Assembly: GCA_959018215.1 (NCBI GenBank)
Contig: CAUEKL010000171.1
Coordinates: 1-5,237, forward strand
DNA from: an uncultured Gemmiger sp.
GTDB lineage: Bacteria > Bacillota > Clostridia > Oscillospirales > Ruminococcaceae
Length of the DNA: 5,237 bases
Direction: 5' to 3'
Positions 1 to 4,867 of the stretch are shown here, piece after piece. A program made the position numbers and the translations under genes. A model generated the notes under the pieces. That model had not been told where the DNA came from. It saw only the letters and a list, made by a program, of their open reading frames with translations, and made no database searches. Every line of letters begins with the position of its first letter. The first letter of the stretch is position 1.

Positions 1-773
1 CCCAACAGGTGTGCGACCTCTACGGCGGGGAACTGCCTGCCGACTGGGAGGCCCTGCGGGCCCTGCCCGGTATCGGGGATTACACCGCCGGCGCCGTCGC
101 CAGCATCGCCTTCGGTATTCCGGCTCCGGCGGTGGACGGCAACGTGCTGCGGGTCTTTGCCCGCCTGTATGACGATGACGCCGACATCACCCGCCCGGCC
201 ACCAAACAGCTGTTTACCCAGCGGGTGATGGAGGAGATGCCCAAGGCTACCCCCGGTCCGTACAATGAGGCTCTCATGGAGCTGGGGGCCCTGGTCTGCG
301 TGCCCGGCACGCCGCAATGCGATGTCTGCCCGCTGAAAGACCTGTGCAGCGGGTACGCTTCGGGGCGGGCGGCATCCCTGCCGGTCAAACCGCCCAAGAA
401 GGAAAAGAAAAAGGTCCCGGTCACCGTGGCCCTCATCCAGAGCGAGGCGGGGTTCCTTTTGCAGCGCCGCCCGGCACGGGGATTGCTGGCCAACCTGTGG
501 CAGCCTTTGTGCTTTGAGGGCGAAAGCCTGACCCGGGAACAGCTGGACCAAAAGCTGAACGCCCTGGGGGTGCCGGTCACCTGGGGTGGGGCAATGCCCC
601 CGGCCCGCCACGTGTTCACCCACCGTATCTGGGAGATGAACGGCTGGAGCGGAATGGCCCCGGCCTGCCCTCTGCCTGAAGGCCTTGCCTGGGGCCGAGC
701 AGACGATGCAACGGGAAATTTCACCGTGCCAAGTGCTTTTGCAGCCTATGTGCCCGGCGCCGGAAATCAATAA
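1..773 (+). CDS. mutY: A/G-specific adenine DNA glycosylase MutY (5' truncated by window edge)
   Basis: The reading frame is open from the first full codon at 3, so the N-terminus lies upstream; by comparison with known MutY about 90-95 residues are missing, including the catalytic Glu. MutY removes adenine mispaired with 8-oxoguanine in base excision repair. Numbering from the Val codon at 9, the sequence shows a helix-hairpin-helix (LPGIGDYTAGAV, residues 19-30), Tyr25, and the catalytic Asp43 in AVDGNV with Asn45. The Tyr-to-Asp spacing of 18 matches Tyr126/Asp144 of the Geobacillus enzyme. The four [4Fe-4S] ligands Cys97, 104, 107 and 113 have the family spacing C-X6-C-X2-C-X5-C. After a Lys-rich linker (residues 127-135) comes the NUDIX-like 8-oxoG-reading domain, with QRRPARGLLANLWQ (152-165) and HVFTH (201-205). 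The latter has Thr where the Geobacillus enzyme has the 8-oxoG-contacting Ser. No strong terminator follows the stop. The family assignment is secure. Confidence 0.96.
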   Translation, partial: QQVCDLYGGELPADWEALRALPGIGDYTAGAVASIAFGIPAPAVDGNVLRVFARLYDDDADITRPATKQLFTQRVMEEMPKATPGPYNEALMELGALVCVPGTPQCDVCPLKDLCSGYASGRAASLPVKPPKKEKKKVPVTVALIQSEAGFLLQRRPARGLLANLWQPLCFEGESLTREQLDQKLNALGVPVTWGGAMPPARHVFTHRIWEMNGWSGMAPACPLPEGLAWGRADDATGNFTVPSAFAAYVPGAGNQ

Positions 774-803
774 AGTTTCACAGGATTTTCGCGATACCGG
801 TTG

Positions 804-815
804 GTAAAATTTTAC
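804..815. promoter_or_regulatory. AT-rich 12-bp perfect palindrome upstream of promoter
   Basis: GTAAAATTTTAC is a perfect inverted repeat in otherwise GC-rich DNA. It lies about 46-57 bases upstream of the inferred transcription start of the next gene. That is where an UP element (RNA polymerase alpha-subunit contact) or an upstream operator would sit. The palindrome is seen directly; its function is inferred. Confidence 0.35.
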
Positions 816-825
816 GTTTGTGTTG

Positions 826-854
826 TTGTATTCTCACCCGGCGTCGGTTATAAT
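826..854 (+). promoter_or_regulatory. Sigma-A type promoter for the membrane-protein unit
   Basis: A perfect -10 box TATAAT lies at 849-854. A weak -35 box TTGTAT (3 of 6 consensus bases) lies at 826-831, giving an ideal 17-bp spacer. An alternative TTGTTG at 823-828 would leave a 20-bp spacer. Transcription would start near 861 and give a leader of about 90 nt before the ATG at 950. No extended -10 TG is present. It probably drives the genes at 950-4703, since no comparable promoter was found in the following gaps. Confidence 0.65.
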
Positions 855-870
855 AAAAGCAGCTGACCCC

Positions 871-900
871 GGTATGCCCGCCCGAAGGGCACGGCGTACC
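871..900 (+). promoter_or_regulatory. Leader hairpin 1 (5' UTR)
   Basis: The outer stem 871-878 (GGTATGCC) pairs with 893-900 (GGCGTACC) over 8 bp with one T-G wobble. After a small internal loop (C879 against A891-C892), an inner stem GCCC (880-883) pairs with GGGC (887-890) across a GAA loop. It lies a few nucleotides after the expected transcription start. No T-run follows, so it is not a terminator. It could stabilise the transcript or bind a regulator. It matches no RNA family that I recognise. Confidence 0.45.
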
Positions 901-908
901 CACACAAT

Positions 909-930
909 GCGGTCCGCTTCGGCGGTCCGC
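909..930 (+). promoter_or_regulatory. Leader hairpin 2 with UUCG tetraloop; tandem GCGGTCCGC
   Basis: GCGGTCCGC occurs at 909-917 and again at 922-930, separated by TTCG. As RNA the two copies pair: 4 bp, one U-U mismatch, then 4 bp closed by a stable C(UUCG)G tetraloop. Each copy is also a 4-bp-armed palindrome around a central T, so as DNA this could be a pair of protein-binding half-sites. The hairpin ends 6 nt before the GGAGGA ribosome binding site, close enough to affect translation initiation of the gene at 950. Confidence 0.5.
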
Positions 931-936
931 CGGTTC

Positions 937-942
937 GGAGGA
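937..942 (+). promoter_or_regulatory. Ribosome binding site for the small membrane protein
   Basis: GGAGGA ends 7 nt before the first of two consecutive ATG codons (950 and 953). It is a near-consensus Shine-Dalgarno site. This is the main reason for accepting the 80-codon gene as real. Confidence 0.8.
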
Positions 943-949
943 ATGTATT

Positions 950-1192
950 ATGATGAAAAAATCCACGTTTGGCGTTGCTTTGGCTTTCATCGCGGCTGCG
1001 GCCGGCGTTTTGACCGCTGTGGCGCTGTATCTGCGCCGCCGGGAAAAAGAACTGGATGAGTACGAGCGCCTGCTGTACAGCGACAACGAGTATGACGACG
1101 ACGAGGATGAGGACACCATCTACGAGCCCATCGAGACCGAACCGGCCAAGCCCGAAGAGGAGCAGGCCGGTGACGAGACCAACGCCGACTGA
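950..1192 (+). CDS. Small single-pass membrane protein with acidic tail, function unknown
   Basis: This 80-residue protein belongs to no family I recognise. After MMKKS comes one hydrophobic helix (residues 6-28, rich in Ala, Val and Leu). Next are the stop-transfer-like triplet RRR (29-31) and a highly charged tail. About 23 of the 49 residues from 32 to 80 are Asp or Glu, including an unbroken acidic run DDDEDED (49-55), and Tyr and Pro recur. Basic residues on both sides of the helix leave topology uncertain; RRREK favours a cytoplasmic tail. A GGAGGA site supports the ATG at 950, and a start at 953 would give an almost identical product. It is probably the first gene of the unit that continues with the two LytM-like genes. 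Small size and biased composition make homology-based naming unreliable, but the start signals and the hydrophobic-then-charged pattern argue that it is real. Confidence 0.82.
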   Translation: MMKKSTFGVALAFIAAAAGVLTAVALYLRRREKELDEYERLLYSDNEYDDDEDEDTIYEPIETEPAKPEEEQAGDETNAD

Positions 1193-1222
1193 TTCAATCG
1201 CCGCATAAGACCTGTGCAAAAA

Positions 1223-1281
1223 CGGCCAGGTATGGCCGGTGTGCGCCCTTGTGCGCCCCGGGCCGTACCCGGCTTTTGCTT
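1223..1281 (+). promoter_or_regulatory. Structured intergenic RNA with competing hairpins (possible attenuator)
   Basis: Three hairpins share bases, so not all can form. (a) 1223-1238 is CGGCCA-GGTA-TGGCCG. (b) 1229-1237 (GGTATGGCC) pairs with 1261-1269 (GGCCGTACC) with one wobble, and inside it GTGCGC (1241-1246) pairs with GTGCGC (1251-1256) across a CCTT loop. (c) GCCG (1262-1265) pairs with CGGC (1270-1273) and is followed by TTTTGCTTT, a weak terminator-like signal. The 9-bp direct repeat TGTGCGCCC (1240-1248, 1250-1258) lies in the middle. The structures are visible by eye; regulation by switching between them is inference. Confidence 0.35.
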
Positions 1282-1300
1282 TCGGCATCCGGCTGCAACA

Positions 1301-1307
1301 GGAAGGA
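1301..1307 (+). promoter_or_regulatory. Ribosome binding site fixing the start of the first LytM-like gene
   Basis: GGAAGGA ends 6 nt before the ATG at 1314. The frame is open further upstream, back to a GTG at 1239. Only the ATG at 1314 has a good site, and it places a typical MKK plus hydrophobic segment at the very N-terminus. Confidence 0.75.
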
Positions 1308-1313
1308 ACCGGT

Positions 1314-2567
1314 ATGAAAAAATTGCTGCTCTGGCTTCTGATGGTGGTGCTGATGGTCGCTCTGCTTCTGGGCGGGGCGGCTGCGGCGCTGTATGCCATG
1401 ACGGGGGAAAACAAGCTTCCCCAGACCCATCCCACCCTCGGTGAAACCGCCCTGGAACCCAACGGGTATGCGTGGACGGTACCGGTACTGGGAGATGTGG
1501 TGGAGCGCAATTTTTCCAGCCTGACCAACCTGACGGTGCAGAAACTGGGAGATATGGGGGACACCACCCCCGTGCTGACCCTGCCCGACTGGGTCAACCG
1601 TTCGGAACTCACCCTCACCGGCCCGGACGGGTCGGTGGTCGCCCAGGGGGATGCCTCTGCCTACATGGACTATGTCTACACCCGGAACGGCCAGTACCAG
1701 CTGGACCTGACCCTCTACCGGGACCCACAGCCGGATGTGAACGGCGTTTCCACCGGTTGGTATGCCTACCGGGTCAACTACACGGTGAACATCCAGCCCA
1801 AGGCCACCCTCAGCACCACCAGTGCGCCTCAGGGCACGGTGGTGGCAGTGTCGGTCACCGGCATTCTGGACGGCAGCACGCCCACGCTGGAAAGCGACCT
1901 GGGGACCGTCTGGTTCCGTAAGACTTCGGACGGATTCATGGGATACATTCCCATCACATACAATACCTCCGGCGGCGAACACCAGCTGACCCTCACCTGC
2001 GGGGAACTGGTGCAGAACCTGGCTCTGTCGGTCACCGAAAACAAGGTCTCCACCGTGAAGGTGGAAGCGGAGGAGGAGGTCACCGCCCCCGGCGCCTCCG
2101 ACCAGTACCGCAATGCTATCTGGCCGCTGTACACCCAGGGCAGCAGCGACAAGCTGTGGCAGGGAGCCTTTGCCGCGCCCTGCACCAGTCTGCCCACCGC
2201 CCAGTACGGCGACCGCCTGATGACCGACGGGGAAGTGACCGGCCGTTCCACCGGCCTGACCTATGCCGCAGCCGAACCCGGCAGCGATGTCAGTGCTCCT
2301 CAGAACGGTACCATTGCCTATGCGGGGGAACTGGCTCTCACCGGCGGCACCGTGGTCATTGACCATGGCTGCGGCGTCAAGAGCTACCTCTTCGGCCTGG
2401 GCACCGTCAGCGTGCAGCAGGGCCAGACTGTTGCCCGCGGGGATACCGTGGGTACCACCACCGACGTGCATGATCTGATCTACGAACTGCGCATCGGCAA
2501 TAAATCCGTGGATCCCGCCGCGGCCATCAAAGGCTCCAGCGGCTTACAATATCAGGAAAACAAGTGA
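1314..2567 (+). CDS. Membrane-anchored degenerate LytM/M23-like protein (paralogue 1)
   Basis: This is a 417-residue protein. MKK and a hydrophobic segment (4-28) form a signal anchor or signal peptide; no lipobox is present. Residues about 50-245 look like beta-rich Ig-like modules, with YAWTVPVLGDVVERNF (52-67), QGTVVAVSVTG (173-183) and YIPITYNTSGGEHQLTLT (211-228), as often found before M23 domains. Residues about 292-405 follow the LytM fold: YGDR (298-301), GSDVSAPQNGTIAYAGE (323-339), TVVIDHGCGV (346-355), VSVQQGQTVARGDTVG (365-380) and YELRI (390-394). The active site is lost. The usual HxGxD reads E321-P-G-S-D325, the catalytic His of YxHL is Gly361, and HLHFE reads D387-L-I-Y-E391. 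Only the Asp ligand survives. It is therefore probably a peptidoglycan- or partner-binding protein on the outer face, not a peptidase. His386, one residue before the HxH site, is unlikely to substitute alone. It is paralogous to the next gene, 60 bp downstream. The fold assignment is by eye. Confidence 0.85.
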   Translation: MKKLLLWLLMVVLMVALLLGGAAAALYAMTGENKLPQTHPTLGETALEPNGYAWTVPVLGDVVERNFSSLTNLTVQKLGDMGDTTPVLTLPDWVNRSELTLTGPDGSVVAQGDASAYMDYVYTRNGQYQLDLTLYRDPQPDVNGVSTGWYAYRVNYTVNIQPKATLSTTSAPQGTVVAVSVTGILDGSTPTLESDLGTVWFRKTSDGFMGYIPITYNTSGGEHQLTLTCGELVQNLALSVTENKVSTVKVEAEEEVTAPGASDQYRNAIWPLYTQGSSDKLWQGAFAAPCTSLPTAQYGDRLMTDGEVTGRSTGLTYAAAEPGSDVSAPQNGTIAYAGELALTGGTVVIDHGCGVKSYLFGLGTVSVQQGQTVARGDTVGTTTDVHDLIYELRIGNKSVDPAAAIKGSSGLQYQENK

Positions 2568-2627
2568 GCATGCCCCTGGCAGGGCTGCCGTTTGGTTGTT
2601 GCATATAGAGTATGGGACGGGTTAGTT

Positions 2628-4703
2628 ATGGAGGAAAAGACTTTCGACAAAGAAAAATCACCGGCCGCGGAGCAAAAGACCAGCTCTTCGGCCGGGCATA
2701 ACAGGCGCCGGCGCCGCCGCAAAAAGGGCAGCGCCTCGCGTGCAGCTTCCGCGCAGTCCGGACAGGACCGGGAAAAACTGACACCGGAGACTTCTGCCGA
2801 GGTGGAAGCTTCCCCGGCTGCGTCTGCAGAAGAAAAGCCGGCGGAACCGCCGGTGGAGACCCCGGCTGCTGAGACGAAGACCCCGGCGGAGCAATCCACC
2901 CCGGCCACCGAACCCACTGATTCTCCGGCAGACCGGCCGGAAGAAGCAAACTCGCCGCAAGCACCCCAGGCGCCGGAATCGCCGGAGGAAAAACCGGAGG
3001 CGCCCCAAACGCCGTCGGACCCTCAGACTCCGGAAGAACCGGAAAGGCCGGAAGCTCCCCAAGAGCCGGAACCGGCTGAACCTGCTGTTTCGGCTGAGGA
3101 GACCGCCGAATCCGCCCAGACACCGGAAGCCTCCGATGAGAACGGGGAGGAAGCCTCTGCCGCCGAAGAGGACGGGGAGGAGCAGGAAAGCCCGGAACAA
3201 CAGCGCCGGGCAGCCCAGATGACCCGCACGGTGCAGCTCTCCATTGAAAAGATTGTGGAGAAGATCGAAGAAGAGGAATCTGTCCCGGAACCGGAAACGC
3301 CGCAACCCGAGGAACCCAACGGCGCCGAGGATGGGGACGCAGGGGAAGAGTCCGCCGACCCGTCCCTGCCGGCCCGTCTGCGGCGTCTGCACCGCCAGGT
3401 GGGCGACAGCATGTGGAGCCTGCTGAAGTGGCTGGTTTTTGTGGTGGCCTTTGTGGCCGTAGTGGCCGGTGCCGGCATCGCCTGGCTGTATAAGGGCGCT
3501 ACCCCGGATTCCATCCCCAAGGTGTCCGCCACCTTCAACGGGGAAGATCTGCAGGTTACCTCCTACAGCTGGCATGTGCCGGTGGTAGCCAATGTGTTCA
3601 AGCGCACCTACGCCGACACCATCTCCAAAGACCCCATTGAGATCACCGAACCCATCCAGACGGCCCAGGTGGACCTGAGCGTTCGCCACACCGACTGTGA
3701 CACCACCCTGACGGTGGAAGACAGCAGCGGGGAAGAAGTCTTTGAGGGAACGGCCGAGGAGTTCGGCAACTACACCTTCACCAAAAACGACACCTATACC
3801 GCCAAGCTGGTCATCTTCCGCAATGAAAAGCGGATCAGCCACACAGCGGAAGTGTCCGGCAAACAGACCTACCTGTTTACCTTTACGGTCAGTCTGCGGC
3901 CTTCCATCCGGCTGAACACCGTATCCGCCTCTCAGGGCAGTGTGGTGGCCGTGCGGGTCAGCGGCGGCGTATCGGATCAGGTGGCCCCCACTCTCAGCAG
4001 CCAGCTGTCCTCCACCGCCTTCCATCAGGGCGAAAACGATTGGGTCAGTTATCTGCCCATTGCGGTGAACCAGGAACCCGGTGACTACACCATTACCGTC
4101 AGCTACGCGGGCTATGAACAGGAACTCAGCCTGACCGTCAAAGCCCGGGCCAATGTGTACAAGGATTATTCCAGCAAGAGCAAGCTGACCAGTCCCTATA
4201 TTGCCCAGAGTGATACTCCGGCCAAGGTGCTGGCGGTTCTCCAGGCCACCGGCGAGGAACAGCCTGCCTGGACCGAGACCGGTTTCAACCTGCCTTTTAC
4301 CGATAAGGCCACCGTGTCTTTGGCCTACGGCACCACCGAGTATGTGGGCCGCACCCGCAGCGAACGTGTGGCGGGCACCGGCACCGGCCGGATCTGCAAC
4401 AACGTGGTGGTCGCTACCTCCCGGGGCAGTGATCTGCTGGCCCCGGCGGCAGGCAAGATTGTCCTGGCCGAGGACCTGGGCGGCACTGCCGGCTATACGG
4501 TGGTCATCGACCACGGCGCCGGCGTCCGGAGCATCTTCTACTGCCTGCGCAGTGTTTCGGTCAAGGTGGGCGCCACCGTCAAGCGCGGTGATGTTCTTGC
4601 CCAGACCGCCAACGCTACGATCGGGGAAGTCCGGGTCGGCACTGTACCTGTGGAACCCCTCTCAATATGGCGTGGAGAGTGCGACGCTCTGAGCCATTAT
4701 TGA
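2628..4703 (+). CDS. Type II membrane protein: long P/E/A-rich tail, Ig-like region, degenerate LytM domain (paralogue 2)
   Basis: This is a 691-residue protein. The ATG at 2628 is preferred although only a weak site (GGGACGGG, 2614-2621) precedes it; an in-frame TTG at 2592 would add 12 residues. Residues 1-260 look disordered. They contain a basic patch (RRRRRRKK, 26-33), a Pro/Glu/Ala-rich acidic stretch (about 50-190) and a short amphipathic helix (about 200-217). Arg-rich 250-256 precedes one transmembrane helix (265-288), so the tail should be cytoplasmic and the rest external. Residues 311-507 match paralogue 1: SYSWHVPVVANVFKRTY (312-328), QGSVVAVRVSG (436-446) and YLPIAVNQEPGDYTITVS (475-492). 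A LytM-like domain (about 560-680) shows YGTTEYVGR, SDLLAPAAGKI, TVVIDHGAGV and VKVGATVKRGDVL. Its active site is lost: HxGxD is S598-R-G-S-D602, YxHL has Cys639, and HLHFE is A663-T-I-G-E667. A binding or scaffold role linking cytoplasm to envelope is inferred. The gene ends at a strong terminator. Confidence 0.85.
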   Translation: MEEKTFDKEKSPAAEQKTSSSAGHNRRRRRRKKGSASRAASAQSGQDREKLTPETSAEVEASPAASAEEKPAEPPVETPAAETKTPAEQSTPATEPTDSPADRPEEANSPQAPQAPESPEEKPEAPQTPSDPQTPEEPERPEAPQEPEPAEPAVSAEETAESAQTPEASDENGEEASAAEEDGEEQESPEQQRRAAQMTRTVQLSIEKIVEKIEEEESVPEPETPQPEEPNGAEDGDAGEESADPSLPARLRRLHRQVGDSMWSLLKWLVFVVAFVAVVAGAGIAWLYKGATPDSIPKVSATFNGEDLQVTSYSWHVPVVANVFKRTYADTISKDPIEITEPIQTAQVDLSVRHTDCDTTLTVEDSSGEEVFEGTAEEFGNYTFTKNDTYTAKLVIFRNEKRISHTAEVSGKQTYLFTFTVSLRPSIRLNTVSASQGSVVAVRVSGGVSDQVAPTLSSQLSSTAFHQGENDWVSYLPIAVNQEPGDYTITVSYAGYEQELSLTVKARANVYKDYSSKSKLTSPYIAQSDTPAKVLAVLQATGEEQPAWTETGFNLPFTDKATVSLAYGTTEYVGRTRSERVAGTGTGRICNNVVVATSRGSDLLAPAAGKIVLAEDLGGTAGYTVVIDHGAGVRSIFYCLRSVSVKVGATVKRGDVLAQTANATIGEVRVGTVPVEPLSIWRGECDALSHY
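2775..3200 (+). repeat. Low-complexity, CCGGAA-rich coding stretch
   Basis: This part of the second LytM-like gene is built from degenerate short repeats of CCGGAA, CCGGAG and GCCCCA type. They encode irregular Pro-Glu, Ala-Pro and Glu-Glu units, for example PEKPEAPQ-like and PQTPEEPERPEAPQEPEP (132-149). Units are too diverged to define a fixed period. Such tracts can change length by slippage or unequal recombination, so tail length may vary between strains. Confidence 0.5.
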
Positions 4704-4720
4704 TTTTCTGCAATTTCTGA

Positions 4721-4750
4721 GCCTCTGCTTCGGCAGGGGCTTTTTTATTT
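4721..4750 (+). terminator. Strong intrinsic terminator of the LytM-like unit
   Basis: GCCTCTGC (4721-4728) pairs with GCAGGGGC (4733-4740) over 8 bp with one T-G wobble, closed by a TTCG tetraloop. TTTTTTATTTT follows immediately. It starts 17 nt after the stop at 4703. It is oriented only for + strand transcription, since no T-run exists on the other side. Confidence 0.93.
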
Positions 4751-4780
4751 TGCGTTTCTTTCGGAGGGAAAACCTCCCGC

Positions 4781-4812
4781 AGCCCGGGATACAAACCGGG
4801 CTTTTTCCTTTT
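4781..4812 (+). terminator. Second, tandem intrinsic terminator
   Basis: AGCCCGG (4781-4787) pairs perfectly with CCGGGCT (4796-4802) around an 8-nt loop and is followed by TTTTCCTTTT. A smaller hairpin GGAGG-GAAAA-CCTCC lies just before it at 4763-4777. It sits about 40 nt after the first terminator with no gene between them, so it may be a back-up. Alternatively it ends a short RNA starting in the gap. Confidence 0.7.
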
Positions 4813-4815
4813 CGT

Positions 4816-4844
4816 CACCCTGCGGAGATTCCGGGCATAAGATG
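4816..4844 (+). promoter_or_regulatory. Candidate sigma-K/sigma-E-type promoter for dpaA
   Basis: CACC (4816-4819), 16 bp, then CATAAGATG (4836-4844) resembles the mother-cell sporulation consensus (AC-containing -35, about 16 bp, CATAnnnTA) with one mismatch in the last base of the -10. Transcription would begin around 4850, just ahead of the ribosome binding site. In Bacillus subtilis the homologous spoVF operon is transcribed in the mother cell under sigma-K, which fits. The motif is short, so chance occurrence is possible. Confidence 0.4.
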
Positions 4845-4855
4845 GCTCAGAATAC

Positions 4856-4864
4856 GGGGGTGGG
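4856..4864 (+). promoter_or_regulatory. Ribosome binding site for dpaA
   Basis: The purine-rich GGGGGTGGG lies directly before the ATG at 4868. A stop codon in the same frame at 4838-4840 and the absence of any other ATG, GTG or TTG between them make 4868 the only upstream-most start. Confidence 0.55.
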
Positions 4865-4867
4865 AAT

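Noticed and set aside
820..1059. Leader open frame starting TTG at 820
   Set aside because: It begins upstream of the expected transcription start and overlaps the small membrane protein gene in another frame. It lacks a ribosome binding site and encodes a basic, unrecognisable product.
1194..2471. Long open frame on the minus strand (425 codons) opposite the first LytM-like gene
   Set aside because: It is antisense to a gene with clear fold motifs and a good ribosome binding site. Its own product is low-complexity Gly/His/Arg-rich with no recognisable domain. GC-rich DNA produces such open antisense frames.
2469..2471. His386 of the first LytM-like protein as a surviving zinc ligand
   Set aside because: It lies one residue before the position of the first His in HxH, and the other His positions are Glu, Gly and Ile. 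A working zinc site is unlikely.
2572..2585. Small hairpin GCCC-CTGGCA-GGGC between the two LytM-like genes
   Set aside because: It has only four base pairs and no T-tract, so it is neither a convincing terminator nor a distinct regulatory element.
2591..2616. Possible promoter in the gap before the second LytM-like gene (TTGGTT, TATAGA, GAGTAT-like boxes)
   Set aside because: No pair of boxes has acceptable sequence and spacing together. The 60-bp gap is more simply explained by co-transcription.
2592..2627. Alternative TTG start for the second LytM-like gene
   Set aside because: It adds only 12 residues (VVAYRVWDGLV-type) with no family support. The ATG at 2628 begins a charged N-terminus typical of the tail. 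The upstream AGGG at 2581-2584 leaves a small chance that the TTG is used.
2658..4514. Long open frame on the minus strand (618 codons) opposite the second LytM-like gene
   Set aside because: The predicted product is Arg/Gly/Phe-rich without domains and mirrors the codon bias of the + strand gene. The + strand frame matches its upstream paralogue in sequence.
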